Notes under the pieces: generated by a model | Database searches by the model: none | Seen by the model: only the letters and a program-made list of their open reading frames with translations | Told to the model about the DNA's origin: nothing | Shown here: in pieces, positions 34,388-45,938 of the stretch | Layout of the letters: every line of letters begins with the position of its first letter | Numbering within the stretch: the first letter of the stretch is position 1 | Origin: Areca catechu | Lineage: Eukaryota > Streptophyta > Magnoliopsida > Arecales > Arecaceae | NCBI GenBank assembly: GCA_021397845.1 | Contig: CM038038.1 | Span: 58,150,748-58,214,747 of the forward strand | Reading direction: 5' to 3' | Length of the DNA stretch: 64,000 nt | Program-made: the position numbers and the translations under genes

Positions 34388-35680
34388 TAGATTAGGGCAT
34401 ATTCTTGCATCATAGGTATAATTTTTGCATGCTATTTTCTGCGTAACTAGTCAAAATATAGGACTGTTTTTCCCATCAAATGTTGTTATTTTACTCTTAT
34501 TTTCGTACCCATTAACCTATGTTTAGTCCACTATTTTCCTGTTATTTTTTTGGATTTTTTAAGATCCTATAATAAACAAAAAAAATGGCAAAAAATAAAA
34601 CTCTAACAAAAATCTGCATCCTGTCATCTACATAGAGGTCTGAGTTTTGATCTGTTTCATCATCTTAGGTATTTTATTTTTCTTTGATATTTTCACGGAA
34701 AACTCTTTGATCAGTCCTGGTAATTATCATTAATTTTAATTAATTTTAAAGAAATGAAAAAAATAAAAAAAATATGTATCTTAGAAACCCTAACCAGAAT
34801 CCTGAGTTTTCTGCACTCAATTAGGAACCCTAGGTGTTGCATCATCATTCGAATTTTGTTTTGCATGAAAATTAGTAGGAAGCATCTTCACTGTTAATCC
34901 TTTGTTATGAGTTTTTTTAGAATTTTTATACTCTGAAACAATGCTAACTTCTGTGTCAAAACAAACCTTAATTTTAGTTTCTATGATTCCTGCATACCTG
35001 ACTGAACCAAACCTAACTGACATCCAAACCCCCCCAAACCCAAGCCAATTTTGTTTGCTCACCTAATCAACTTATAATTAAGTTGCCACATCATAAAAAG
35101 AGACAAAAAATTTTATTTTCTATTTTGTTATTAGATTGCATCAGGTTCATTGATGTGCATCATCTCATCTAAACTAATCTTAAGGGCAATTTCCTATCTC
35201 AGTCAGGGCAGGATTTCATCACCTGTCCTGGATCCAAAACAACCACCTTGCATACATACCCAAGCCCTAATTAAAATTAACTAGCAACCTAATAGATTTG
35301 GGGACACCAACAGGTCGGGTCCGAGTAGTGTGGGTAAACTAGTGCATTTAATTCCTCAACTATTTCTGGAAACTGGTATATTATGCTAGAGGTCTAGAGG
35401 CAAATGCCCTAACTGGACTGGTGGTTATTTAATTAGGATCCTATCACAGACAGGGGGAGCCTCCCACCACCCCACCTCTTATCTGGCAAGTGGAAGTATT
35501 AGTTATTAAGTTGGGTGTAAGTTGAGTTGACCCATTCCACTTTGACTCTAGGTCTAGCAAACCCTAAAACGTGCTAACCCTTATGTGCTTGACTGCATCA
35601 AAATCCCTTGATTGATTGATTGCATGACCACCAGGTCAGGAGTCCAGAACAACTAGTCTAAACCTCGACCTAGTTCAACC
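34388..35680 (+). other. Gypsy-F untranslated leader
   Basis: No gene is seen. It is AT-rich at first; the conserved leader block is at 35372-35493 (GCTAGAGGTCTAGAGGC, then CAGGGGGAGCCTCCCACC, then CTTATCTGGC). Confidence 0.75.
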
Positions 35681-35970
35681 ATGGAGCCTAATTTTGAGAC
35701 TTTCATGAAGGTCATGAATGACCAGTTTGCCCAATTGACCACCAAGATGAACCAATTGACCCAATCCAATACCCAAACCCACAATAAGCTTGACCACTTA
35801 GCCAATATGTTTGACCAGGTAGAGGACCGATTAGGAACCATAGAAAGAACCCATAAGATCCATACTAGACCTAAACTTGAGACACCTTTGCCCATAACTC
35901 CCAACCATAGGAGAGCCCTACGCCCTGACCCATACTTGGAACCCATATCCCATAAAATTAAACCCATATT
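35681..35970 (+). pseudogene. gag: Gypsy-F gag N-terminus (truncated by insertion)
   Basis: The ATG at 35681 opens 97 codons without a stop: MEPNFETFMKVMNDQFAQL, then a Q/N-rich heptad-like stretch (TQSNTQTHNKLDHLANMFDQ) typical of the family's gag start. It is cut by the Gypsy-D/Gypsy-G insertions. The 20 or so residues after 35970 on this strand come from Gypsy-D's LTR and are not part of the protein. Confidence 0.8.
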
Positions 35971-37334
35971 TGATGCGGGATTATATATGCATGCAAAGTA
36001 TTTTTTCATGATTAAGAATGGAGTTAAGATTTTAGATCCCGAATCTCAAGCCAAGATTCAATGTATAGAATTCTATGAAAATTCTAGAAGTCATGCATGC
36101 AAAAATAAACCCTAAAGTAATAAATAAGCAGGATCACCAAGGTTGAGAAATCCTGGTCAGGCTAGCTTTCCTACAATACCACTACTGATGAATCAAGGAG
36201 GTGTACTTGGAAATGGTAGAAGTGCTTGCTGAAGATCATTCCATGAAGAGATCGCTCATGATCCTGGATGCAGCCTGGAAGAACAAGCTTCTAACCCTAC
36301 GGATTCACGGCTTTCTGCTCGGTGATCCGACGCCTGATCAGAAGGTATCCTCGGACTCATGGAAACTGAGGGACCTACAAATCACCATCGGGGTTAGAAA
36401 ACTAAAAGTATGAAGACTAAATAATTAAAAGAAGGGAAAAGAAAGGCTCTTGCATGATGGTGACCAAGGGTTGGAAAGAAGGGATGGCTAGGGTTTTGAT
36501 GTTGTAAATGGAGGCAGGGTGCAGGAATAAGAAGAACTCACACACAGCTCGCACACAGCATGCACACAGCAAGGGCACACAGCAAAGAGAGAAAAATCAA
36601 ATTTTATTCATCAATATTCCAAAATTACACGATGAGGGGAGGCCTTTAAATAGGCTTACAAACTTGGGGCTCAAGTAAGGGTATTCATAAGAAATTACAT
36701 TAGTCCTAAACCAATACAAAGACATAGACTAGGGCTCTCCACTTTTGACTAAGCTCTCTCTCTCTCCCTCTCCTTCTCTTGGTCGGCCAAAGAGGGGTGA
36801 CTCTAAGGGAGGTTGACCAAGGGGTGTGACCATAAGGGTTGTCACCCTTCTTGATGCTCCTCATGGGCCTTGGGTAGCCCAGCATGCTCCACGCTGCGGT
36901 CCAAGATTCCAAGGCCTTCAGATTCTCTTGCTGGATCTTTCATGGTCTTTAAGTGTGGCTCCATGACTTAAAGCTGGCTGGATCTTCGATTATCTTGAAT
37001 CTTTTACTTGCAAAATTTGACTGGACAAACTATATACTTTATAGGACTCAGAAAATGACTAGCTCAACATGAGCTGACTTAACTGATAAACTTCAAAACA
37101 TACAGGACTCAAAACTTGACCTGACTAAATAGACTTGGCATTCTAAATACATGACTCAAGTGTGGACAGGACTCCAATTGACTTACTTACAAAACTAAAA
37201 TGAACTCACTCAAATTGACTAAACCCTAATTACAAATTAAACAAAACTTGGACTCACATCCTCAACTCTAATTTGATAACCACAGAGGGTTGAAATGCCT
37301 CTGCCAAAGTCTGGGGCCTCTGATGTCCCCATCA
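35971..37334 (-). repeat. Gypsy-D 3' LTR
   Basis: On the minus strand it begins TGATGGGGACATCA and ends ATCCCGCATCA, 1364 bp. It diverges clearly from the 5' copy near 35971-36100, so this is not a recent insertion. Confidence 0.9.
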
Positions 37335-37371
37335 ATTCTCCAGGGGTAGGAGGAACTCGACCCCGTCGAGT
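37335..37371 (-). promoter_or_regulatory. 17-nt stem-loop plus polypurine tract of Gypsy-D
   Basis: The minus strand reads ACTCGACGGGGTCGAGT at 37371-37355, then CCTGGAGAAT before the LTR start. Confidence 0.72.
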
Positions 37372-37375
37372 AAGG

Positions 37376-37950
37376 GTTACACTGAACCTGGTGCCTCTCA
37401 AGAAGGTCTAAGTAAAGGCGCAGCAAGTCCTCTCGAGTATCCCACGAAGTGTTGGGACTTGGTAGACCTTGCCAACGGACCAAGTGGCATTGAGAATCGC
37501 TATCCTGCATCATGGAACCTCAATCATCCAGGACACGCTCGATCCGTATTCCTCTCTTAGGCCAAATTATAGGTGGATACTCAAGGTCAGGCTCACTCTC
37601 AATGGATGGGATAGGTTCAAAGGCCTCACTAGGAATCGCTGTCGGTTTCCTAGATTCAATCAGGTCTACGGTATTAAAGGTAAAGCTAATGCCAAACTCC
37701 AAGGAAAAATCATGCACATGGGGTCCTACCTTCTCTATCACTTCTAAGGATCTAGCTCTACAAGCATGAAACTTCTTTTAAGACCTAAGCCTAACCAAGA
37801 TAGAATTTCCTACATTGAATCCATTGGCTCTTATTCGAGAATTAGCCAGTTTGTTAGATATTTTATTACTTAAATTACTCTTATGGCTAATATCTCGATG
37901 CATATGCTGTGCAGTGTTCAATGTAGGTGTGGACAGTTGAACTGGGTTTA
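37376..37950 (-). pseudogene. Gypsy-D integrase C-terminus plus chromodomain, broken
   Basis: Reading leftward, an integrase-tail motif (NTAQHMHRDISHKSNLSNKI) leads to a GPY/F-type region (VIEKVGPHVHDFSLEFG), then the chromodomain (IRIERVLDD, one TGA at about 37520, CHLVRWQGLP, TSWDTREDLL). The 73-codon and following segments share one frame. No integrase core precedes it: the acidic linker (DLPDDLPTS) lies only about 50 codons upstream. Confidence 0.82.
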
Positions 37951-38032
37951 TGGACTTATCAGGCTCTGTACTAGTTGGAAGGTCATCAGGAAGGTCTTTG
38001 GGAAGAAAGTCACCTAAATTAATGTCTACCTC

Positions 38033-40103
38033 CTAGGGTTGTTCCTTAGAGACTTGTTCCTGGACCTCCTCTATGGACAACTCTCTTGAACCCTCTATTA
38101 TGTTTGATCCTGTCTCGGTCACTTCTTCAAATTTTGCAGTGGGTTCAGGATCCTTTTCCTTTGATTTCTCAAGGGGTTCACTCTCTAGCTTCTCTTCTAC
38201 TGGACTCAACTCTTCAATATCAATGGGCTCAGGGGTTTCTTTCTCTAATTCCTTAGCCTTAATTAAATTAACTCTAGTTTTCTTCTTCTTAAGGCTACTA
38301 GAAGCTCCAATAAATGGGTCTTTAGGTTGAGTTAGGTGGATCACAAACTTCTCCCCATGGTTACTAAATGTATAGGTATTGGTTTGACCAAACAAGATTG
38401 CATCATAATCATAAAGCCATGGTCGACCTAGGATAATACTACTAACTCCCATGGGAAGGACATCACACCAAATCTTCTCCTCATATGTTTGCAATTTGAT
38501 CAGGATTTGGCATCTAGATTTGATTGGGATGGAGGTGGACTCGACCCAAGAAACCTTATAGGGGCTAGGATGGAGAACTGGGGTCAATCCTAAAGATTTC
38601 ACTGTACTGGCAGAGATGGCATTGACACAACTCTCACTATTTATTATGATCTTGAACACCTTACCTCCTATCTTAATAAAGGTTTGTAGGATGTTGGTCC
38701 TATGCCAGTCTTCTTTAATTTGGGTTTGGCTCAAGATGCACCTAACCACTCAAAACAGGTTTTCAAACTTAGGTACTTCCTCCTCCCCCTCATACTCATT
38801 TATCAATTATTCATCAGCTTCATAAACTTCTCCCTCAGGCTCAACTATGAACTCTAGCTCATCCTCACCTAGCTCACCTATGTGTAGGGCACTGGCTAGA
38901 CACTGGCTAGCAAAGTGACCTGGTTTACGGCATCTATAGCACACCTTCTGGGAGATGAGTTCCCTCTGACCCTTTACAGCTTTGCTTTATCTTCTCTATG
39001 GGTCATGGAGGTACTAGATTGAGGTCGACTCGAGTTAGGGTGACTTAGACTGGGCCAACTCAGGTTGGGTCGATTTGGGTCAGGTCAACTAAGGTAGGCT
39101 TGACTAGATCCTGAGTATGGGCTAGGATTTCTAATGGGCTCAGGTTTATGAAAGATGGGCCCTCTTTGGAAATGCTCAACATTTCTAGCAATCTGGTAGG
39201 CCTGCTCTATGTCTCTGACCTCTCTCAAGTAAAGCTCCCTCTTAATGTCATCCCTAAGGCTAGCCCTAAACCTAGACAGGACATCTTCATCTTCATCTAA
39301 GTCACATCGCATGGAATACTCATCAAATTTTGTGATGTACTCATCTACACTCTTGTTACCCTGACTCAATCTTTGCCACTTATCCAACAAACCCTGGCGA
39401 TATGAGGTTGGAACGTATTTCCCTCTAAGCTTGGCCTTCATGGCCCTCCAAGTGACTATGGGTTCATGGCCTCCTAGTCTAATTGTTCTTTCAATAGTAG
39501 CCCAATATAACCTGGCCTAGCAGACTAGCTTAAGCTTGACAAACCTAAACTTACGTTCCTCAGACATATTGTACCACTCAAAATACTGGTCAACTTCTCC
39601 CTCCCAATCTATATAAACCTTTGGATCAAGATAGCCATCAAAAGTGGGTGCATCAAGTCTAATGTTTCTATAAGCCCTATCTTCCTGGTCTATGAAATCC
39701 TGATTGGGTCTCCTTGGGTGAACCTCTAGAACTGGGTCATGATGATGGGGTCTCCTAGGTTCAACCTCAAAGTATGGATTAGGATTTGGGTTTCTCCTAG
39801 GGTCAGCCTCATAGTAAGGATCTCGGCATGGGGTTCTCCTAGGATGGGAGGTGACTCAAGATTTGGTTCAGAATGGGACCTATGTGTATCCTCTAGGGTT
39901 CCTAGCCGAACATCTACTTGGTCAAATCTATGAATCAATTGGGCATTCGATTGGATCATCTGGTCATCCATTTGGTCTAATCAGGTGTTCAATCAGGCCA
40001 TCTAGTCATTCAAGGTCTTTAAAACATCATCAAGGTAGGATTCCATGGGTTCATCCGGTTGTGGAGGTGGTGGATGATATGAAGCTCTTAATATAGTGCA
40101 CAT
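38033..40103 (-). pseudogene. gag: Gypsy-D gag-protease (broken)
   Basis: It opens at the ATG at 40103 (coiled-coil-like N-terminus with QSNAQLIHRFDQVDVRLG). The Gag core at 39441-39085 reads KWQRLSQGNKSVDEYITKF. A CCHC knuckle lies near 38895-38945 (CYRCRKPGHFASQC). The protease region at 38749-38400 shows NSESCVNAIS where an active enzyme needs DSG, so it is mutated. The acidic Glu/Pro-rich tail ends at 38033. Frameshifts separate these segments. Confidence 0.85.
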
Positions 40104-40944
40104 GCAAGACTCAAACAAATCGACTACGGTTACCTAGACTTAAAGCTTAAACAGAATGGGTCGACTCAACTTACACACAACTCAACCCCAAATCCTTCCA
40201 CTGGCCAGGTAAGATGTTGGATGGTGGGAGGCCCCCCTATTTAATGCAGGACCCAATTAAAGAATCACCGATTCACTTAGGTTATTTGACACTGTACCTC
40301 TAGCCTAAACACCAGCTTCCAGTAATAGGAGATGAATTGGATGCACTAGTCTTCCCATAATGGTTGAACCCGACCAGTTGATGTCCCTAGCTCTCTAGAG
40401 CAAATTAGGTCTAATCAATTTTAGTTAGGGTTGGGTTCAGATGTAAGGATTGTGGTTTTGGGCCAAGGAGAGGTGATCAAATCCTCCCCCCATCTGACAT
40501 AGTAAAAGTGCCCTTAAGGTAAGTTATGTGGATGATGGAACACATACGAAATGCAAATTAGGGTTTTGTAGTTTTGGTATTTTTTGATTTTGAATATTTT
40601 TTTGTCTTTATATTTGGTAGAAAATAAAATATGCAGAAAAGTACCTAATATGCGGGAAATATGCAAAAAAATTAAAATATGGAAAGATTATACAAGAAGA
40701 ACCCTAAACATACTAAAATTTGTCTTGCTAAAAAATAGAGCAGAATTGTTCTTAGAAAGTATTCTGGCATACAAAAAATCCAAAGATCAAATTAAATCAT
40801 GAGAAGATTATGAAAAATACTTTCAATTATAAAGAATCCAGCAAAATAAAAATTAGGGTTTTTGGATCTTCCTGCATGTAGAAGTCGCAAGAATAACAGA
40901 CCATATACTAAGATGATGGGATGCAGAAACCAGCCTTAAACTAT
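40104..40944 (-). other. Gypsy-D untranslated leader
   Basis: No gene is seen. The conserved leader block is at 40201-40320 (minus strand). The distal part is AT-rich. Confidence 0.72.
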
Positions 40945-40956
40945 GCTTTGATACCA
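40945..40956 (-). promoter_or_regulatory. Gypsy-D primer-binding site, one mismatch
   Basis: The minus strand reads TGGTATCAAAGC, one base off the usual TGGTATCAGAGC, two bases inside the LTR boundary. Confidence 0.8.
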
Positions 40957-40958
40957 AA

Positions 40959-42307
40959 TGATGCGGGGTGATTTATGAATAGAAAGTATTTTTTAATGAT
41001 TAATCATGAAGCTAAGGTATTAGATCCCAAATTTCAAGCCAATATTAAAAGTATAAAATTCTATGAAAATTCTGGAAGTAATACATGTAGAAATAAATCC
41101 TAAAGTAATAGATAAGCAGGATCGCCAAGGTTGAGAAACCCTGGTCAGGCTAGCTTTCCTACAATACCACTACTGATGAATCAAGGGGGTGTACCTGGCA
41201 ATGGTAGAAGTGCCTACTAAAGATCATTCCATGAAGAGATCTCTCACGCTCCCGAATGCGGCCTAGAAGAACAAGCTTTTGACCCTGCGGATTCATGGCC
41301 TTCTGCTCGGTGATCCGATGGCTAATCAGAAGGTATCCTCAGACTCGTGGAAACTGAGGGACCTATAAATCACCATTTAGGGTTAGAAAACTAAGAGTAT
41401 GAAGACTAAGTAATTGAAAGAATGAAAAAGAAAGGCTCTTGGATGATGGCGGCCAAGGGTTGGAAGGAAGAGGTGGCTAGGGTTTTGATGTTGTAGATGG
41501 AGGCAGGGTGCAGGAACAAGAAGAACTCGCACATAGCATGCACATAGTAAGGGCACACAGCAAAGAGAAAAAACTCAAATTTAATTCATCAATATTCTGA
41601 AATTATATAAGGAGGGGAGGCCTTTAAATAGGCTTACAAACTTTGAGCTCAAGTAAGGGTATTCATGAGAAATTACATTAGTCCTAAACCCATACAAAGA
41701 CAAACTAGGGCTCTCAACTTTTGACTGAGCCTCTCTCTCTCCCCCTCCTTCTCTTGGTCGGACAAAGAGGGGTGACTCTAAGGGAGGACGACCAAGGGGA
41801 GTGACCATAAGGGTTGGTGCCTCTCTTGATGCTCCTCATGGGCCTTGGGCGGCCCAGCATGCTCCAGGCTATGGTCCAGGGTTCCAAGAACTTCAAATTC
41901 TTTTCCTGGATCTTTCATGGTCTTTAAGTGTGGCTCCATGACTTTAAGCTAGCTGGATCTTCGATTATCTTGGTCTTCTACTTGCAAAATTTGACTGGAC
42001 TCACTATAAAATTTACAGGACTCAGAAAATGACTAGCTCAAAATGAGCTGACTTGACTGATAAACTTTAAAACTTACAGGACTCAAAACTTGACCTGACT
42101 CAACTGACTTGGCATTCTAAATATAGGACTCAAGTGTGGATAGGACTCCAATGAACTTACTCACAAAACTCAAATGAACTCACTCAAATTGACTAAACCA
42201 TAATTACAAATTGAACAAAACTTGGACTCACATCCTAAACTCTAATTGATAACCACAGAGGGTTGAAATGCCTCTACCAAAGTCTGGGGCCTCTAATGTC
42301 CCCATCA
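40959..42307 (-). repeat. Gypsy-D 5' LTR
   Basis: 1349 bp; on the minus strand it begins TGATGGGGACATTA and ends CCCGCATCA. Confidence 0.9.
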
Positions 42308-44066
42308 ATATTGGTGTGGACACCAGGGCAAGAAAAATATCGATAAGTTGAACCCACATCCCTGTGGATCACTTGTGAATAAAGCCATGAACCCATGAAC
42401 CCAATCCCTTTAACCATGTAAATATTTTATTTTAAATTCTATTATTTTGGCTTAGTTAGAGTAAGCCCTTTTTACCAACTATAAGTAGGGTTTTGTTATT
42501 TAGCCTTTTAGGCTAAACCCTTTTTACCACATTGAGTCAAAATCCCATTTATTGGTTGTATCAAATCCTAGTGGGCCAAACCCTGTTTACCAAATTTATT
42601 CTTTTTGTTGCATGAGGTTATGCCTTTTGATCAATTGATCAAGTGGGGCTTAGTTATTTGGTTGGTTTAATTTTGAGTCTTGTAATAATTAGTTATTGAG
42701 TCCTATAATACAAGGGGGATCCAATTGAATACCATGTGCTAGCCTAAGACAAACCATATGACTCCATGTGCTAGCCCAAGACAAGCCATGTGACTAGCCT
42801 AAGTCAGTTTATTTTTGGCACCACCTTTTCAAGAATTTGGACAACACCTGCCACATCATCAGGGGACATCAACACATGACATGTTTGGACATCCCTCACC
42901 ACATCACCCAGGACATCCCACATGCCATGTCTTTACCTTTGGTTGGCCACTTGAGAAGCAATAAGCACCCACATGAGAAGAGTTCACGCCACTTGGTTTT
43001 AAGATAAGTAACTAAGAAGGACTCTTCCCATTTAGTGCCATTAACTTCATGTATTCCATGCTAAAACAAGAGAAGTTGGCCAAAGCATTCTAGCCTCTTC
43101 CTTGTTGCCAACTTCAAAGGAGTTCTAGGATATTTGCTCACCAAAGTGTTGGAAGTCCAAGGGTTTCTACTTCAAGCATTTCAAGATCCAGGAACTCAAG
43201 AGTCTTACCAAAATTCTTGAGTCCTCTTCTATCCAGACTGAAGAGTCCACCTACTTGTAGAAGCCTACAACATCAAGATTCCAGAGTCCAACAACCATGG
43301 CCAAGTGATGGAGCATCTTGACCCTACATCAAGCCACCTCACTGATGGAAGACTAACTAGATGCTAGGATGATGCAGGTGATTTTTCTTTATAATTTTTT
43401 AGATTTTTTAAATGAGGTTAAGGATTCCTGAAGATAAGCAAAAGTAGATCTAGGGTTCTATACTAATAAGAACTTCAAACTAGCAAGTAAGCCCTTAAAT
43501 AGAATAAGAAGAGGACCCCGAGATTGAGAAACCCCATAGGACTTAGCTCTCAAATCAATACCAACTTAAGAGTTAGGGTGGCAAACCTTAAAAGTTCTGA
43601 GGTGCTCGATGCCGAGTTCACTCACTCTCATGGATGCGGCCTGGATGATCGAGCCTTCAATCTCGTGGATGCATCGACTTTCTATCCAAAGGTCTCGAAG
43701 GCAAAGGAGACCGACTCCGTATTCGTGGCACCTAGAGGATCTACGAGCAATCAAGAGAAATGTTGGGAGTTAGCAAGAGACAAGAAACAATAAGGGAAGA
43801 AAAGTTGAAGATGGTGGTGAATGGAGAATCTTCTTGCTAGGCGCCAAGATGGATCATCCTGATGGACTTCAAACTCGAAGATGGAGGATGGCTTGCATAG
43901 AAGAGAAGGTAACTTGAGGCCTCACACCTTTCAACGCCCGAAGGCGAAGGCGCTCCCTCATAGAGATCGACGTTCTTAAGGAACGAAGGCAATAACTAGA
44001 AGAGTAGCACTCAAAATATTTTCTTTCATTCATTAAAATAAAATGTTACAAGGGAGGGGTAAGGCC

Positions 44067-44075
44067 CTTTATATA
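44067..44075 (-). promoter_or_regulatory. TATA box in Gypsy-E 3' LTR
   Basis: TATATAAAG on the minus strand, followed by GGCCTTACCCCTCCC. Confidence 0.6.
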
Positions 44076-44156
44076 GGCACCTTACAACCCATTCAAATTT
44101 TAATAAAATACAAAGCTTCATGAAGAGGGTGCCCAAATTCAAATTTCTTCTTCCTT

Positions 44157-44480
44157 TGGCCGACCAAGGTCTTGTGGCTTGATTTGGGGCTTGAAAGAAG
44201 GGAGTTGTCTTCTTGATTTGAGGGTCAATGCTTTTCTTCCATAACTGACCAAGCACTTTGGGAAGATGGCTTGATATGGGGCTTGAAACAAGGGAGTTGT
44301 CTTCTTGATTTGAGGGTCAATGCTTTTCTTCCATAGCCGACCAAGCACTTTGTGAAGATGGCTTGATATGGGGCTAGAAATAAGGGAGTTGTCTTCTTGA
44401 TTTGAGGGTCAATGATTTTCTTCCATAGTCGACCAAGCACTTTGGGAAGAAGTCTTAATATGGGGCTTGAAACAAGGATC
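44157..44480 (-). repeat. 92-bp tandem repeats in Gypsy-E 3' LTR
   Basis: About 3.5 units begin at 44157, 44247, 44339 and 44431, each with GACCAAGCACTTTGGGAAGA and GAGTTGTCTTCTTGATTTGA. The unit length is not a multiple of three; repeated open frames across it are incidental. Confidence 0.92.
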
Positions 44481-44974
44481 ATGCCTTCATTGCCCATTGA
44501 CCTTCCTTGGCTACCCATAGCTCCTTTTGAAAGAGGCTTGATAGGGGGAGAGAAGGGAGAAAAGAATCAAGGAATTGCGCCCAAAAATTCCAGCATTCCT
44601 TTCTTGCCTTGGCCGCCCACATGTCAAGGTGATGTGGCACCACATAGGATGGATGAGGTGGCACCAAGTGGCATCTTTCATGGCTTGGGAGATGGCTTGA
44701 CCCATTTCAAATTGGACTAGACTTGAAGACCACTCTAGCTTGGGCCTAATCTTCAAACAGACTCGGATTGGAATCATTACAAGACCCATAGATATGACTC
44801 AACCAAATTGGTCAAGGTACATGACTAAAACAAAAGCAATTGAGACTAAATTCATGACTAAAAAAAATACAATGCTTAGGCTTGAAGCCTTATTACAGAA
44901 TCCAAAAGATGAAACCCTAATCCGAGATCCTTAGAGGGTTGAGGAGCCTCTGTCAGATCCTGGTGCCTACACCA

Positions 44975-45011
44975 ATTCTCCCGAGATGGGAGGAACTCGA
45001 CCCTGTCGAGT
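44975..45011 (-). promoter_or_regulatory. 17-nt stem-loop plus polypurine tract of Gypsy-E
   Basis: The minus strand has ACTCGACAGGGTCGAGT (45011-44995), a 7-bp stem with an AGG loop, then CTCGGGAGAAT up to the LTR. Confidence 0.75.
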
Positions 45012-45515
45012 AAGGGTTGATTTGGCTTTGATATTTTTCCAGAAGGTCAGGGTCAAGGTGCTGCAAGCCCTCTCGGGTATCCTACGAATCATCGGATTGC
45101 TGTTGGCCTTGCAATCAGACCAAGTAACGCTGATAGCCTTTGCCCCGGGTGGTCATAGCTTGATCATCAGGACATGCTCGATCCGCTCTCCTTTCTTAGG
45201 TAAAATTGGAGGTGGACACTCTGGGTCGGGTTACGTCTCAAATGAAAGGTTAGGCCCAAATGGCTCACTGGGTATGTTTGCTGGTTTCCTATACTTGACT
45301 AAGTCCGGGATATTGAAAGTCGAGCTAATGCCATAATCCGGGGGTAGCTCAAGCACATAGGCATAAGGGCCAACTCTCCTTATCACTCTAAAGGGGCTAG
45401 CTCCACGAGCATGAAGTTTCTTAATGGTTCCCGATGGAAACTGTTCAGGCCTAAGCCTAATCATTACAGAATCCCCTTGATCAAACTCTTTGGTTCTCTT
45501 TTGGGAATCAGCCAA
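45012..45515 (-). pseudogene. Gypsy-E integrase C-terminus plus chromodomain, frameshifted
   Basis: The frame 45515-45231 carries the GPY/F-type module (DSVMIRLRPEQFPSGTIKKL, FRVIRRVGPYAYVLELPPD). After a stop at about 45231 the chromodomain starts (ERIEHVL), loses one base just after it, and continues in the next frame (GYQRYLV, LDPDLLEKYQS). The single-base deletion near 45165 and the stop inactivate it. Confidence 0.82.
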
Positions 45516-45938
45516 ATTTTTTTAAAATATGTACTTAATATAGAATTCTAACATGATCAAAAATGTAGACTCAACTAAGCATTCCTATAGAGCAAAATTT
45601 TATTGGACTCTCTAGGGCCTAAACCTAATAGATTATTGACTCTCTAGGTTTGACCCTGGTCTGGTATGCACAAGAAAAATTACCATGGATCCCTAGCAAA
45701 TGCCATAAGCTATACCAGAAGTAGATGGAAAAAGGGATGGGCTCTAAGGAGTCATGCAATCTGATAACTTAACAAAATGTAGCCCCATGGCTCTAGAAAC
45801 ATGAGAAGACTCAGGGAAGGGTGGGAAATAGGAATCAGAGTCTTGGGTTGGCTTATGGGAAGCATGAAACAGACCTTGGTTATTCTAAACAATCTTAAAA
45901 TTTGGACATTGATCTATGGGTGCAAGTTCCAAGGTAGG
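45516..45938 (-). other. Gypsy-E spacer where RT-integrase would lie
   Basis: Multi-stop DNA closely similar to Gypsy-B 24680-25030, including matches around AGCCCATCCCTTTT and TTATGGCATTTGCTAGGGAT. It links the acidic tail to the integrase C-terminus. Confidence 0.72.

Larger units (their letters stand above)
35971..42307 (-). mobile_element. Gypsy-D: non-autonomous chromodomain Gypsy element
   Basis: The TSD is a perfect ATATT (35966-35970, 42308-42312). LTRs are 35971-37334 (3') and 40959-42307 (5'). The internal region of 3.6 kb holds leader, gag, zinc knuckle, protease, acidic linker and integrase C-terminus/chromodomain; RT, RNase H and the integrase core are missing. Of the four deleted elements it keeps the most gag. 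Confidence 0.92.
32923..42311 (+). mobile_element. Gypsy-F: 5' part of a chromodomain-family Gypsy
   Basis: A 5' LTR (32923-34371), PBS, leader and the first 97 codons of gag (to 35970) are present. Gypsy-G then interrupts it, with Gypsy-D sitting on the junction. Its 3' end is not in the window. It was inserted into Copia-2 after CTTCTTT. Whether it carried RT cannot be seen. Confidence 0.85.
43343..44974 (-). repeat. Gypsy-E 3' LTR
   Basis: 1632 bp; on the minus strand it begins TGGTGTAGGCACCA. It includes a 92-bp tandem array (44157-44480) and a minus-strand TATA box (44067-44075). Confidence 0.92.

Noticed and set aside
44026..44518. Tandem-repeat protein gene (repeated MLGRLWKKSIDPQIKKTTPL-type ORFs)
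   Set aside because: The ORFs switch frames between 92-bp units and recur in the other Gypsy-E LTR, so they are a repeat artefact.
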